Counted from the first letter of the stretch, positions 1 through 10,176 are shown. The stretch: DNA of 64,000 nt from Rhizobiaceae bacterium (GCA_019635755.1 JAHBYW010000001.1:1-64000), one strand, 5' to 3'. The notes: generated by a model not told the origin, from the sequence alone. Translations and numbers: made by a program.

Positions 1-87
1 AACGGCTCCCCGTGGGGTAAAATAATACCGCTTCCCTTGACGCCTGTTTTCATTATGCTTTTGACCGCGACTGCCGGACTCCGGTGC

Positions 88-116
88 TTGACCCGCTCTT
101 CCCCCTCCCCTATAAG
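88..116 (+). promoter_or_regulatory. sigma70-type promoter for rplM-rpsI
   Basis: TTGACC at 88-93 and TATAAG at 111-116 are separated by 17 bases, a near-ideal housekeeping promoter. It lies about 120 bases before rplM, leaving a leader in which ribosomal-protein feedback control would be possible. No other gene start is seen between the window edge and rplM. Confidence 0.6.
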
Positions 117-238
117 CCGCACCGGATCGGGGCGTCACGGCGCCCCGGTTCGTTTTGCGCGGCCCGGTGCCCAGCAATCGAAGCAACAAGAAACGCCTTT
201 CGGCCGCGCGGCCCGAAGGTCCAACCAGGAACCACACG

Positions 239-703
239 ATGAAAACCTTCTCGCAGAAGCCTGCGGAGGTGACGAAGAAGTGGGTGCTGATCGACGCCGA
301 GGGTCTCGTCGTCGGCCGTCTCGCCACCATCGTCGCCAACCGCCTGCGCGGCAAGCACAAGCCGACCTTCACCCCGCATGTCGATGACGGCGACAACGTC
401 ATCATCATCAACGCCGACAAGGTCGTGCTGACCGGCAAGAAGTACACCGACAAGGTGTATTACTGGCACACCGGCCATCCGGGCGGCATCAAGGAGCGCA
501 CCGCGCGCCAGCTGCTCGAAGGCCGCTTCCCCGAGCGCGTCGTCGAGAAGGCCATCGAGCGCATGATCCCGCGCGGCCCGCTCGGCCGTCGCCAGATGAA
601 GAATCTCCGCGTCTACGCAGGCGCCGAACATCCGCATGTGGCCCAGCAGCCCGAGACGCTCGACGTCGGCGCGCTGAACGCCAAGAACAAGAGGGTCGCA
701 TAA
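239..703 (+). CDS. rplM: 50S ribosomal protein L13
   Basis: This gene encodes a 154-residue protein of the large ribosomal subunit, an early-assembly 23S rRNA binder. The start gives [15 protein letters not shown], followed by the family features [12 protein letters not shown] near residues 20-31, GKHKP and the HTGHPGG region, and the length is normal for rhizobia. An AGGA ribosome site precedes the ATG. The stop codon shares one base with the rpsI start (TAATG), the usual translationally coupled L13-S9 pair. Family identity is clear from the sequence. Confidence 0.97.
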   Translation: MKTFSQKPAEVTKKWVLIDAEGLVVGRLATIVANRLRGKHKPTFTPHVDDGDNVIIINADKVVLTGKKYTDKVYYWHTGHPGGIKERTARQLLEGRFPERVVEKAIERMIPRGPLGRRQMKNLRVYAGAEHPHVAQQPETLDVGALNAKNKRVA

Positions 704-1176
704 TGGCCGAACTCAGCTCGCTCGCAGACCTCGGCGCCGCCAAGCCGGCCGCCGCTGCCGCGCCCGTCCACGTCCAGAAGCTCGACAAGTCGGGCCGCGC
801 CTATGCCACCGGCAAGCGCAAGGACGCCATCGCCCGCGTCTGGGTAAAACCCGGCTCCGGCAAGATCGTGGTCAACGAGAAGGACTTCAACTCCTATTTC
901 GCGCGTCCGGTCCTGCAGATGATCCTCAAGCAGCCGATCATCGCTGCCAACCGTGACGGCCAGTTCGACATCATCGCCACCGTCACCGGCGGCGGCCTGT
1001 CGGGCCAGGCGGGCGCGGTTCGCCACGGCATCTCGAAGGCGCTGACCTATTACGAGCCTGGCCTGCGCAGCGTGCTCAAGAAGGGCGGCTTCCTGACCCG
1101 CGACAGCCGCACCGTCGAGCGCAAGAAGTACGGCAAGGCGAAGGCCCGCCGTTCGTTCCAGTTCTCCAAGCGCTAG
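703..1176 (+). CDS. rpsI: 30S ribosomal protein S9
   Basis: This is a 157-residue small-subunit protein whose C-terminal tail reaches the P-site tRNA. The S9 core starts near residue 27 with [16 protein letters not shown] and includes the [15 protein letters not shown] motif. It ends in the basic [10 protein letters not shown] tail. An Ala/Pro-rich N-terminal extension of about 25 residues ([12 protein letters not shown]) precedes the core, as in other alphaproteobacterial S9 proteins. It is cotranscribed with rplM, and a terminator follows at once. Confidence 0.97.
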   Translation: MAELSSLADLGAAKPAAAAAPVHVQKLDKSGRAYATGKRKDAIARVWVKPGSGKIVVNEKDFNSYFARPVLQMILKQPIIAANRDGQFDIIATVTGGGLSGQAGAVRHGISKALTYYEPGLRSVLKKGGFLTRDSRTVERKKYGKAKARRSFQFSKR

Positions 1177-1200
1177 GCGCGACGAAGCCGGATCTGTCGA

Positions 1201-1224
1201 AGCGGGCCCCCGGGCCCGCTTTTT
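1201..1224 (+). terminator. rho-independent terminator after rpsI
   Basis: AGCGGGCCC and GGGCCCGCT form an inverted repeat of 9 bp around a CC centre, directly followed by TTTTG. It lies 25 bases after the rpsI stop, so it closes the rplM-rpsI operon. Confidence 0.8.
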
Positions 1225-1376
1225 GTTTGCGCGCTGTTTCCCGATTTATCCACGGAGCGCGCGACTATGAGAGACTGCTGTTTCCGGAGAGCTGACGCGC
1301 GGCATCCGATTTTGTGTTGCGCGATCGTCTCATCCGTCCAATAGGGATGCCGGAGCGCAACGGAGGGTAGACGCAC

Positions 1377-2327
1377 ATGCCGGCATCGTCGATCGACCAC
1401 GCCTTCACGGCAACGAAGAACACCGGGCGTGCCACCGACCCCACCTATGCCGGCGCGCTGTCCTTCATGCGGCGGCGCTTCACGAAAAACGTCAAGGGCG
1501 CCGACGTCGTCGTGTGGGGCATCCCCTTCGACGCGGCCGTCTCCAACCGGCCGGGCGCCCGCTTCGGCCCGCAGGCGATCCGCCGCGCGTCCGCGATCTT
1601 CGACAACGACCCGCAATACCCGTTCCACCGCGACCTGTTCGCCGACCTCGCCGTGATCGACTACGGCGACTGCCGGCTGGACTACGGCAACCACCAGAAG
1701 ACGCCGGCGACCATCGAGAAGGAAGCCGCGAAGATCCTGAAGTCGGGCGCCTTCCTGCTGTCGCTCGGCGGCGACCACTACGTCACCTGGCCGCTGCTCA
1801 AGGCGCATGCCGCCATCCACGGTCCGCTGGCGCTGGTCCAGTTCGACGCTCACCAGGACACCTGGTTCGACGAGGAGAAGCGTATCGACCACGGCTCCTT
1901 CGTGGCGCGCGCCGTGCGGGCCGGCCTCGTCGATCCCGACCGCTCGATCCAGGTCGGCATCCGCACGCATGCGCCCGACGATTTCGGCATCAAGATCCTC
2001 TATGGCCACGAGGTCGAGGAGATGCGCGCCTCGGACATCGCCTATGCGATCAACGAGCGCACCGGGGGCAAGAAGGTCTACCTCACCTTCGACATCGACT
2101 GCCTCGACCCGGCCTTCGCACCCGGCACGGGAACGCCGGTGGCCGGAGGCCCCTCCTCTGCCAAGATCTTCGCGGCGCTGAGGCAGCTCGACAAGCTCGA
2201 CATCGTCGGCGCCGACGTGGTCGAGGTTGCGCCGGCCTACGATCATGCCGATATCACGGCCATCGCGGGCTCGACCGTGGCGCAGCTCTATCTCGGGCTG
2301 CTGGCGGAACGAAAGGCACGCGCCTGA
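1377..2327 (+). CDS. speB: agmatinase
   Basis: This 316-residue ureohydrolase is predicted to convert agmatine to putrescine and urea with a binuclear Mn centre in the cytoplasm. The metal-ligand motifs are visible: GGDHYVTWP, DAHQDTW and TFDIDCLDPAFAPGTGTP. The start has a GGAGGG site 9 bases upstream of the ATG. The relative guanidinobutyrase and related ureohydrolases share these motifs, so the exact substrate is inferred. Its place between rpsI and argC is usual for rhizobia. Confidence 0.88.
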   Translation: MPASSIDHAFTATKNTGRATDPTYAGALSFMRRRFTKNVKGADVVVWGIPFDAAVSNRPGARFGPQAIRRASAIFDNDPQYPFHRDLFADLAVIDYGDCRLDYGNHQKTPATIEKEAAKILKSGAFLLSLGGDHYVTWPLLKAHAAIHGPLALVQFDAHQDTWFDEEKRIDHGSFVARAVRAGLVDPDRSIQVGIRTHAPDDFGIKILYGHEVEEMRASDIAYAINERTGGKKVYLTFDIDCLDPAFAPGTGTPVAGGPSSAKIFAALRQLDKLDIVGADVVEVAPAYDHADITAIAGSTVAQLYLGLLAERKARA

Positions 2328-2412
2328 GAAACCGATTCAGGGTCTTCGGACGTTGAGTCGGAAACAGGCCGCAAGCCGCTGATCTGGAATCGCATTCTCG
2401 GACGAAAGCGAC

Positions 2413-3339
2413 ATGAAACCGAAAATCTTCATCGACGGTGAACACGGCACCACGGGCCTGCAGATCCGCGCCATGCTGGCCGGCCGCGACGACCTCGAGA
2501 TCATCTCGATCCCGGCCGAGCGCCGCAAGGACCCCGCCGCCCGCGCCGAATTCCTGAACGCGTCGGACGTTTCGATCCTCTGCCTGCCCGACGACGCGGC
2601 GAAGGAGAGCGTGTCGCTCATCTCCAACGACACGACGCGCGTCATCGATGCCTCGACCGCGCACCGCGTGGCCGACGGCTGGGCCTATGGCTTCGCCGAG
2701 ATGGACAAGGCCCAGGGCAAGGCCATCGCCGCCTCCAGGCGCGTGGCCAATCCGGGCTGCTGGCCGCAGGGACCGATCGCGACCTTGCGCCCGCTGGTGA
2801 CGGCCGGGCTCCTCCCTGCCGACTATCCGGTCACCTTCAACGGCATTTCCGGCTACAGCGGCGGCGGCCGGCAGATGATGGAGGACTATGTCGCCAAGGG
2901 CGAGGACGCGCCGGAATTCCTGATCTACGGGCTGACGCTCCAGCACAAGCACCTCCCCGAGCTGAAGACCTACGCGAAGCTCGCGCGCGACCCGCTGATG
3001 CAGCCGGCCGTCGGCAATTTCGCGCAGGGCATGGTGACGCTGGTGCCGCTGCAGCTGGGCATCCTCGACAGGGTGCCGACCGGCGCGGAGCTCCACGCGG
3101 CCATCGCCGACCACTATGCCGGCATCGACAACGGCTTCGTCGAGGTCGCGCCGCTGGCGCCGGTCGAGCGTTCGTCCGAGATCGATCCCGAGCGCTACAA
3201 CGGCACCAACCGCATGAAGCTGTACGTCTTCGCCAACGACAAGCGCGCGCAGGCGCTGCTCGTCGCCGTCTACGACAATCTCGGCAAGGGTGCGTCAGGC
3301 GCCGCCGTCCAGAACATGGACCTGATGCTGGGTGGCTGA
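2413..3339 (+). CDS. argC: N-acetyl-gamma-glutamyl-phosphate reductase, short type
   Basis: This enzyme catalyses the third step of arginine synthesis, reducing N-acetylglutamyl phosphate to the semialdehyde with NADPH. The 308-residue length and the N-terminal IFIDGEHGTTGLQIR mark the short (type 2) family. The active-site Cys lies in RRVANPGCWPQGP, and the substrate-binding NGISGYSGGG and QHKHLPE segments follow. Its 3' end overlaps the next gene by 8 bases. Confidence 0.95.
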   Translation: MKPKIFIDGEHGTTGLQIRAMLAGRDDLEIISIPAERRKDPAARAEFLNASDVSILCLPDDAAKESVSLISNDTTRVIDASTAHRVADGWAYGFAEMDKAQGKAIAASRRVANPGCWPQGPIATLRPLVTAGLLPADYPVTFNGISGYSGGGRQMMEDYVAKGEDAPEFLIYGLTLQHKHLPELKTYAKLARDPLMQPAVGNFAQGMVTLVPLQLGILDRVPTGAELHAAIADHYAGIDNGFVEVAPLAPVERSSEIDPERYNGTNRMKLYVFANDKRAQALLVAVYDNLGKGASGAAVQNMDLMLGG

Positions 3340-4165
3340 CCGCGCGTACGGAGCCCCGGACGTTCCCGAGCACTGGGCGGTCGTGATCCGCGATCGCCTG
3401 TCCTCGGGCGTGGGTGGCGACGTGTGGCTGGCGGAGCAGCAGCAGGGGGACCGCGCAGTCGTCAAGGTTCCCAGCATCGCTGCGCGGCCGGATGCGGGAC
3501 GGGCTGCCGATTACCTGCGCTGGCGCGGCGGCCATGGCGCCGTCCGGCTTCTCGACGAGAGTGGCGATCTGCACCTCCTCGAATATGCCGGGCCGACGCG
3601 CCTGCTCGACCACCTCCACAGCGAAGGCGACGCAGCGGCAGCATCAATCGCGGCCGATGTGGTTGCCCAGCTCCACGCGCCCTCGCCAGACGCCGCGCCC
3701 GCGTCGCTGACCCCGCTGCGCACGCACTTCAGCAGCCTCCTCACGCGGTCGGCCTACGAACCCCTCGCCGGCTATGCGGTGCTGGCCGGGAGCCTGATCG
3801 CGGAGACGCGGGAGCCCTCGATCCTTCACGGTGACATTCACCACGAGAACATCCTCCTCGGCAAACGCGGCTGGCTGGCGATCGACCCCAAAGGGCTGAT
3901 CGGCGATCCGGCATTTGACGCGGCGAACATGTTTCACAATCCCGTCGGATTCGCCGGACGCTTCGATGCCGACCGCATCGCCATGCTTGCCGGCGTCATG
4001 TCGCGCGCCCTGCAACGCTCGCCAGCGGACATCCTGTCGTGGGCGATCGCCTATTCCGGCCTTTCAGCCGCCTGGTGGATGGAGGATGGCGATGACGAAG
4101 CCGTCCGCCGCACGATGGCGATCGGCGCACAGATACGGGCCGTGCATGCGGACCTCAGCCGGTGA
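3332..4165 (+). CDS. APH(6)/hydroxyurea-type phosphotransferase
   Basis: This 277-residue kinase-fold protein resembles streptomycin 6-phosphotransferases. It carries the catalytic-loop motif [13 protein letters not shown] and the metal-binding segment [13 protein letters not shown] near residues 166-192. It starts at GTG inside the end of argC (8-base overlap), so expression is probably coupled to arginine synthesis. Many chromosomal members of this family are not proven resistance genes, so the natural substrate is unknown. Its stop overlaps the convergent ctaA stop region by 11 bases. Confidence 0.75.
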   Translation: MADRAYGAPDVPEHWAVVIRDRLSSGVGGDVWLAEQQQGDRAVVKVPSIAARPDAGRAADYLRWRGGHGAVRLLDESGDLHLLEYAGPTRLLDHLHSEGDAAAASIAADVVAQLHAPSPDAAPASLTPLRTHFSSLLTRSAYEPLAGYAVLAGSLIAETREPSILHGDIHHENILLGKRGWLAIDPKGLIGDPAFDAANMFHNPVGFAGRFDADRIAMLAGVMSRALQRSPADILSWAIAYSGLSAAWWMEDGDDEAVRRTMAIGAQIRAVHADLSR

Positions 4166-5249
4166 CCGCGACCTTGACGGGCATCGGATAGGCGCCCTTC
4201 GTCCCGCGCCAGTGGGCGGCGGCGAAGCCCAGCACCACCATCGCCATCGCCTGGTGGGCGAGCGCTGCGTCGAGCGGCACCTGCAGGATCAGCGTCGCGA
4301 TACCGATCGCCGCCTGCGCCGCCACGAGCAGGAACAGCAGGAAGGCGCGGCGGGCATGGGTGGTGCGCGGCTGGCGCAGCCATGTCGACAGCCAGTGCCA
4401 GAGCGCCAGCAGCAGCAGGATATAGGCGCCGGTCCGGTGCACGAACTGCACGGTCTTGGCGTTCTCGAAGAGGTTGCGCCAGGCCGGGTCGATGACCAGC
4501 AGGTCGCCCGGGACAAGCGCTCCGTCCATCAGCGGCCAGGTGTTGTAGGCCATGCCCGCGTCCAGTCCGGCGACAAGGCCGCCGAGATAGATCTGCACCA
4601 GCACGGCCAGCACCATCAGGCCGGCGAAGCGGCGCGTCCGGCCGTCGGAAACCGGCTCGCTGTGCGGTGCCAGCCCGCGCGCGACAAGCATCGTCGCGCT
4701 GAAGATCAGGCAGGCGAGGATGAGATGCGTCGCCAGCCGGTACTGGCTGACGTCCGTGCGCTCGGTCAGGCCCGACGCCACCATCCACCAGCCGACCGCG
4801 CCCTGCAGCCCGCCCAGGAGGAACAGCCCGGCGAGCTTCGGCCAGAGTCCGCGCTCGATCCGTCCCGTTGCCCAGAAGAACAGGAACGGCACGGCGAAGA
4901 CGACGCCCACGCCCCGCGCCAGCATGCGGTGCGCCCATTCCCACCAGAAGATGTATTTGAACTCCTCCAGTGTCATGCCGTGGTTGATCTGCTGGTATTC
5001 CGGGATCTGCTGGTATTTGGCGAATTCCTCCAGCCACTCCTCCTCGTTGAGCGGCGGGATGACCCCGTGGATCGGCTTCCATTCGGTGATCGAGAGGCCG
5101 GAGTCGGTCAGGCGCGTGGCGCCGCCGACGACGACGATCGCCAGGATCATCAGCAGCACGAAATAGAGCCAGCCGCGGAGCAGCGCGCGGTTGCGCCGGA
5201 TGATGAGCGGCGAGACCGGTGGCGCCGCGGGAGATACGCCGGTGGACAT
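4155..5249 (-). CDS. ctaA: heme A synthase (COX15/CtaA)
   Basis: This 364-residue inner-membrane protein oxidises the C8 methyl of heme O to a formyl group, giving heme A for aa3-type cytochrome oxidase. It has about eight membrane helices. The type 2 (Cox15-like) hallmarks are [16 protein letters not shown], the heme-ligand region [12 protein letters not shown] and the second-half [16 protein letters not shown]. The start [11 protein letters not shown] was chosen because the upstream extension is low-complexity and not family-like. A DUF2842 protein is divergent next to it. Confidence 0.93.
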   Translation of the reverse strand: MSTGVSPAAPPVSPLIIRRNRALLRGWLYFVLLMILAIVVVGGATRLTDSGLSITEWKPIHGVIPPLNEEEWLEEFAKYQQIPEYQQINHGMTLEEFKYIFWWEWAHRMLARGVGVVFAVPFLFFWATGRIERGLWPKLAGLFLLGGLQGAVGWWMVASGLTERTDVSQYRLATHLILACLIFSATMLVARGLAPHSEPVSDGRTRRFAGLMVLAVLVQIYLGGLVAGLDAGMAYNTWPLMDGALVPGDLLVIDPAWRNLFENAKTVQFVHRTGAYILLLLALWHWLSTWLRQPRTTHARRAFLLFLLVAAQAAIGIATLILQVPLDAALAHQAMAMVVLGFAAAHWRGTKGAYPMPVKVAVTG

Positions 5250-5385
5250 GGGCGGATGGCATGGACCAAGGCCGGGCCGCTGGCAAGACTCCGCCGCGCG
5301 ACACGCAGCCGCGCCGGCCGCGGTTGCCACGCTTCCGGGGAAAGCCTAAAGCGCCATTGTCTCCACTCCCATGCGATGGCGCATG

Positions 5386-5601
5386 ATGCCTGTCAGGCTC
5401 AAGAAGCTGATCGGAACGCTGATGCTGATCGTGCTGGTGCTGGTCTATGCACTGGCCGCGACGACGATCGCCGTGGCGCGCCTGGCGGAGTCCGGCCCGC
5501 TCGTCCACCTCGGCTTCTTCTTGCTCTCGGGGCTGCTGTGGATCCTGCCGGCCATGCTGATCATCCGCTGGATGGTCAAGGAACCGAAGCCGCGCGCCTA
5601 G
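5386..5601 (+). CDS. DUF2842 family small membrane protein
   Basis: This is a protein of about 71 residues with two hydrophobic helices and the start MPVRLKKLIGTLMLIVLVL, ending in WMVKEPKPRA. It matches the DUF2842 pattern of alphaproteobacteria, often beside ctaA, and its role is unknown. ATG codons at 5371 and 5383 are alternative starts; 5386 fits the family N-terminus best. Its stop overlaps the convergent deacetylase stop by 3 bases. Confidence 0.75.
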   Translation: MPVRLKKLIGTLMLIVLVLVYALAATTIAVARLAESGPLVHLGFFLLSGLLWILPAMLIIRWMVKEPKPRA

Positions 5602-6656
5602 ACCGTCACGACCACCTTGCCCGAATTGGCGAGCGGCGTGGTCACGCCCGACAGCATCGTGCGCACATGCCCGACGCGCTGGTAGCGGCCGTTGATGGAG
5701 ATGCGCGGCAAGGCGTGGAGGTGGTCCTTGTGCTCGGGCCGCAGGACGCCGTGCCGCGTCGTCACGGCAGAGACGAACCCCGCCTCGGCCGCGAGCGCCA
5801 CCTCGCGCGAACCCACCGCCGCGGGGTAGCCGTAGGGGAACGCCAGATGCTTCGGCTTCACGCCGGTTTCGATCTCGAGAATCCGCGCGCCGTTGACCAT
5901 CTCGGCCAGCGCCTTGTCGCGCCCCAGGCGGCGCAGATTGTAGTGATTCACGGTGTGCGCGCCGACGGTCAGGAGCGGGTGCGCGGCAACCTTGCGAACC
6001 TCGTCCCAGTTCATCAGCACCTCGCGCCGGTGGCGGTCGGGATCGACGCCCGCGGCGATCGCCAGCGAGCGGACGACGTTTCGCTGCTCTTCCTCGGGCA
6101 GCACCTCGGTGAGGTATTCGTGCAGCCGCGCGTTGGAATCGAGCTTCTTCTGCGGCGAGGAGCAGTCGAGCGACACCCGCCCCTGCGGCGTGTTGAGGAA
6201 CACCCAGTCGCGACCGGTGACGAGTTCCTCGATCAGGTCCCACCACAGTTCAACCGTGCCGTTGATGAGCGACGGCGCGACGTAGATGGTGCATGGCGCC
6301 TCGTGGCGCTCCAGGATCGGCAGCGCCTCGGTCAGGTTGTCGCGATAGCCGTCGTCGGCGGTGATCGTCGCGAAGCGCTCCCGGCCGCCTCCGGCCGCCA
6401 GGCGGCCGACCGCCTCGTCCAGCGAGACGAAGACATAGCCGCGCTTCTTCATGTCGGCGATCAAGGCGTCGAGGAAGGCAGGCGTGACCGCGAGATGCCG
6501 GTTGATCCCGAGCGGCGCCGACGGCGCGCTGGTCACGCGGTGCAGCATCAGGATCGCGCCGACGCCGCCGACGAACGAACCGGCGATGGGCGCAATGCCG
6601 CTTAGCCGCGCCACATTGAGCACCAGCTTGCGGATCGCCTCTCCTCCGTCGAGCAT
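5598..6656 (-). CDS. polysaccharide deacetylase (NodB-homology, CE4-like)
   Basis: This 352-residue protein has ILMLHRVT near the N-terminus, the metal/catalytic motif ATITADDGYRDN (the family usually has TFDDG) and the LTVGAHTVNHYNL His motif. LAFPYGYPAAVG completes the NodB fold. It probably removes N-acetyl or other acyl groups from a surface polysaccharide made by the adjoining cluster. An AAGGTG site precedes the ATG. A GNAT gene is divergent 89 bases away. The first motif reads TADDG rather than TFDDG, and the catalytic Asp pair is kept. Confidence 0.85.
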   Translation of the reverse strand: MLDGGEAIRKLVLNVARLSGIAPIAGSFVGGVGAILMLHRVTSAPSAPLGINRHLAVTPAFLDALIADMKKRGYVFVSLDEAVGRLAAGGGRERFATITADDGYRDNLTEALPILERHEAPCTIYVAPSLINGTVELWWDLIEELVTGRDWVFLNTPQGRVSLDCSSPQKKLDSNARLHEYLTEVLPEEEQRNVVRSLAIAAGVDPDRHRREVLMNWDEVRKVAAHPLLTVGAHTVNHYNLRRLGRDKALAEMVNGARILEIETGVKPKHLAFPYGYPAAVGSREVALAAEAGFVSAVTTRHGVLRPEHKDHLHALPRISINGRYQRVGHVRTMLSGVTTPLANSGKVVVTV

Positions 6657-6745
6657 TCCTTCACCTTTTGCCGCTAGCGTCCGGCCGCTGGAGCCATGCT
6701 CCACCCTAACGCAATTCGCGACGATAGCGGGCGAAGGATTGAAGG

Positions 6746-7960
6746 ATGGTTGACGCTGCCCTTGCCGGCGACATGCGCTCGACCCGTGCCGGCGGACGGA
6801 GGCACGCCATGGCGGCGCTCGACTGGAGCGTCTCGCATGGCGACGGCGAAGCCCTGGCGTCGTACCGGCGCATGACGGCCGCCGCGGTCGTCTCGCCTTC
6901 GCAAGCCAGCGCCTGGGCATCGGCATGGATCGGCGCGACGCGACCCGACGCGGTCATCGCGATCGCGCGCGTCCAAGGCGAGGCGGTGATGGGCCTAGCG
7001 CTGGAGATCGTCCGCAAGGGGCCGTTCCGGATCGCGCGCTTCATGGGCGGCTCGCACGCCTGCGGCAACTTTCCGCCGCTGGCGGCGCAGTTCCCTCAGG
7101 CCGACGCGCCGGCGCTCCTGGCAGCGCTGCGCAACGCCCTCGCCGACGCCAGGCCCGATATCGACATGCTGTCGCTGGAGCGGCTGCCTGAAGAACTGCA
7201 CGGCGTGCGCAACCCGCTGCTCGCCCTGCCCCACCTGCCCAGCCCCAACGTGTCGCTGGCGGTCAGCCTTGACGGCGGGTTCGAGCAGCTTCTGCTGCGC
7301 GCCAGCGGCAAGCGCAAGAAGAAGAAGCACCGCTCCCAGACCCGCAAGTTCGACGCCGCCGGCGCGCATCGGCGGTTTGCCGCGGGGACGCCTGCCGAGG
7401 TCGATCGCGTGCTCGAGGCCTTCTTTGCGATGAAGGAGCAGCGTTTCCGCCAGAAGGGCATCGAAAACGTCTTCGGCCCGGCCGAGGTGCAGGCGTTCTT
7501 CCGCACGCTGTTCGTCGAGGCGCTGTCTCAGCCGGTGCCGCCTTTCCAGCTTCATGCGCTGGAGGTCGCCGGCACGGTCCGCGCCGTCACCGGCTCGAGC
7601 GTCGACGGGACGCGGCTGATCTGCGAATTCGGCGCGATCGCGGACGACGACCTCGCGCATGCCAGCCCCGGCGACTACCTGTTCTTCGACAACATCCGCG
7701 AGGCGTGCGAGCGCGGCTTCGAGGTCTACGATTTCAGTGTCGGCGACGAGCCCTACAAGCGGCTGTGGTGCGATATCGAAAGCCGCCAGTTCGACGTCTA
7801 TGCGCCGCTTACGGCGCGCGGGCAGGTCCTTGCCGCCCTGCTGCGCGCGGAAAACCGCGCGAAGAGTTTCGTCAAGAACAACACCGTCGCCTGGAAGGTG
7901 GCCACGGCGCTGCGCAAGCGCACCGCGAAAAGCGCAGAGGACGACCAGGCCGGCGAATAG
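6746..7960 (+). CDS. GNAT-fold protein, CelD/BcsL-like
   Basis: This 404-residue protein looks like the Acetyltransf_6 family found in cellulose and exopolysaccharide loci. Visible features are the basic KRKKKKHRSQTRKF stretch near residue 188, the MKEQRFRQKGIENVFG segment and the C-terminal YDFSVGDEPYKRLWC. The likely role is acylation of a polysaccharide or its precursor, inferred from family and neighbours. A good ribosome site (AAGGATTGAAGG) overlaps the start region. Confidence 0.75.
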   Translation: MVDAALAGDMRSTRAGGRRHAMAALDWSVSHGDGEALASYRRMTAAAVVSPSQASAWASAWIGATRPDAVIAIARVQGEAVMGLALEIVRKGPFRIARFMGGSHACGNFPPLAAQFPQADAPALLAALRNALADARPDIDMLSLERLPEELHGVRNPLLALPHLPSPNVSLAVSLDGGFEQLLLRASGKRKKKKHRSQTRKFDAAGAHRRFAAGTPAEVDRVLEAFFAMKEQRFRQKGIENVFGPAEVQAFFRTLFVEALSQPVPPFQLHALEVAGTVRAVTGSSVDGTRLICEFGAIADDDLAHASPGDYLFFDNIREACERGFEVYDFSVGDEPYKRLWCDIESRQFDVYAPLTARGQVLAALLRAENRAKSFVKNNTVAWKVATALRKRTAKSAEDDQAGE

Positions 7961-7989
7961 GCGCGGCGGCGACCGCCGGCCGCGCCGGA

Positions 7990-10176
7990 CTATGCGGCCG
8001 TCCTGCCGGTTCCCGGCGTCGACGGCGGCTGGAAGCCAACCGGCGTCACCAGCGTCAGCCTCCCGTAGCCGCCGGCCTTGAGCTCGGCCGCGGCGGCGGC
8101 GACCGCCTCGTCCTCCGGCTCCAGCACGCTGACCAGCACTTCCGACGAATCCGACACGATCCGGCGGATGGCCGAGGCGTCGGCCGGACCGCACTCCACC
8201 ACCACGACGTCATAGGCGGTCGTCAGGGCGTTCATGATCATCGGCAGGCGGTCGACCGCGCGCATGGCGCGCGCCGCGTCCGCAGTGCCGAGCGGGATCA
8301 CGTGGCAGTCCGAATAGAGGTCGGAATGGATGACGTCGCTAAACTGCGCTTCCGAAGCAAGCAGGTTGGTGATGCCCGGATAGGCCGCGCTCTCCAGCAT
8401 GGGGCGCGACGCGGCGCCGGTCGAGGTGAGGTCGAGGAGCAGCACGCGCAGGCCGGAATCGGCCACTTCGCGGGCGACCAAAACGGCGGTGGCAGCGGCC
8501 TCGTCGCCTTCCGGCGACACGAAGATTGCCCGCGAGGCGCCGCCGGCGATCAGCTTCTCGGCCGCGCGCTCGATGCCGATCTCACCCAGCGCAGCGGTCC
8601 GCGCCGGCGCAGGCGCCGCGTCGTTGGCAGGCGCCGGCTTGGCCGCGGCCACGGACCCTGCATCCGATACGAGTCGCGCGTCCGGCACCGACCTCGGCGC
8701 CGCTGCAACGACTGGCGCGATGGGCTCGACCTCGGGCATGCGCACCTCCTCCACCGGCTCGACGCGGCCGCCGGCGGCGGGCCGCATGGCGCGGCCGCTG
8801 AACAGCTCCTGCAGCAGCGTCACGATCGCCATGACCAGCAGCGACGCCGCGAAGGCGGCCCCGGTGATCGGCAGGACCTTCGGGAAATACGGCTCGGCCG
8901 GCACGATGGCGCGCGAGAAGACCCGCGCGTCGACCGGCAGGTAGTTGCGATCGCGGCGGGACGCCGCCTCGCGATAGCGGGTCAGATAGGATTCCAGCAG
9001 CTCGCGCTGCGCGGCCGCCTCGCGTTCCAGCGCGCGCAGCTCGACCTCGTCGTCGCCGGCGCGCGCGGACTCCGCCTTCAGCGTGTTGAGGTCGGCCACC
9101 AGCTGCTTTTCGCGATACTGCGCGGTCTGCGCATCGGTTTCCAGCGCGCGCAGCGCCTTGGTCGCTTCGTCGCGGATCTGGCCGTCCAGGTCGGCAAGCT
9201 GCGACCGCAGGGCGCGAATGCGGGGGTGGCCGTCGAGCAGCGTGGTCGACAGATCCGCAATGTCGGCACGCAGCTGGACCTGCCGTTCGCGCAGACGCTG
9301 GATGAGTTCGGAGGACAGGGTCGACGGCAGCGCGTCGAGCGAGGCGCCGGCCTGAAGCGCCGCACGCACGCTCTGCGCCGTGGCCTCGGCGACTGCCCGG
9401 TTGGCGCGGACGCGCGAGAGTTCGCTGGACAGCTCGGACAGCTGCTGCGTCGCCAGGACCGTGCTGTTCTGGCCAATCAACAGGTCCGACTGCGAGCGGA
9501 AGCTCGCGACGCGCGCCTCCGCCTCCTTCACGCGCTGGCGCAGGTCGACGATTTCCGGCTCCAGCCACTCGGTGGCGTCGGCGTTCGACTGCAGCTTGGC
9601 GTCGCGCTGAACCGCGAGATATTCGTCGGCCAGCGTATTGGCGATCAACGCCGCGAGTTCCGGGTTTTCCGACGACATCTCGATGACGATGACGCGCGAC
9701 TTCTCGACACGATAGACTTTCAGTTTTTCACGGAAGGCGGTCAGCACCCGCTCTTCCGGCGGAACCTCGGAAGGATCGTTCAGCAGGCCGGCGATGACGA
9801 ACAGCCGGCTCAGCATTGACATGTCCGCCGCTTCGTCGAACTCCGGCAGCCGGGCAAGGTCGAGCTTCTGCGCCACCCGCTTCAGGAGGTCCGTCGAGGA
9901 GATCACCTCGACCTGGCTGATGACCCCCTCCTCGTCGAGGATCGGGCGGTCGCTCTCGGCGTTGCCGTCGGGACGGGTGAAGACGGATTCGCGGGTCTCG
10001 ATCAGGATGCGCGTCTCGCCCTTGTAATGGGGCGTCGATATCCAGGCGACGGCGAAAGCCAGTGCCGTGACGGCCACCGACACGATGACGATCCGCGGCC
10101 AGTTGGCGACGAGGCTCGCAAAGAGCCTGCCGAGATCGACGTCGACATCGTTGCTCGTGTTGTTCACGCCAGACAT
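7990..10176 (-). CDS. Wzc/GumC-like polysaccharide chain-length protein with degenerate kinase domain
   Basis: This 728-residue inner-membrane protein starts with a Wzz domain (transmembrane helix near residues 31-50, then ISTPHYKGETRILIETR). A long coiled-coil periplasmic segment (about 190-430) follows, then a second helix near 460 (ITGAAFAASLLVMAIVTLL). The C-terminal domain from about 546 has the fold position of BY-kinases, but the Walker A site reads SPEGDEAAAT without GxGK(S/T) Lys and there is no terminal Tyr cluster. It is probably a scaffold rather than an active kinase. It is divergent from the wza-like gene, with a GGGAG site before the ATG. Confidence 0.87.
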   Translation of the reverse strand: MSGVNNTSNDVDVDLGRLFASLVANWPRIVIVSVAVTALAFAVAWISTPHYKGETRILIETRESVFTRPDGNAESDRPILDEEGVISQVEVISSTDLLKRVAQKLDLARLPEFDEAADMSMLSRLFVIAGLLNDPSEVPPEERVLTAFREKLKVYRVEKSRVIVIEMSSENPELAALIANTLADEYLAVQRDAKLQSNADATEWLEPEIVDLRQRVKEAEARVASFRSQSDLLIGQNSTVLATQQLSELSSELSRVRANRAVAEATAQSVRAALQAGASLDALPSTLSSELIQRLRERQVQLRADIADLSTTLLDGHPRIRALRSQLADLDGQIRDEATKALRALETDAQTAQYREKQLVADLNTLKAESARAGDDEVELRALEREAAAQRELLESYLTRYREAASRRDRNYLPVDARVFSRAIVPAEPYFPKVLPITGAAFAASLLVMAIVTLLQELFSGRAMRPAAGGRVEPVEEVRMPEVEPIAPVVAAAPRSVPDARLVSDAGSVAAAKPAPANDAAPAPARTAALGEIGIERAAEKLIAGGASRAIFVSPEGDEAAATAVLVAREVADSGLRVLLLDLTSTGAASRPMLESAAYPGITNLLASEAQFSDVIHSDLYSDCHVIPLGTADAARAMRAVDRLPMIMNALTTAYDVVVVECGPADASAIRRIVSDSSEVLVSVLEPEDEAVAAAAAELKAGGYGRLTLVTPVGFQPPSTPGTGRTAA

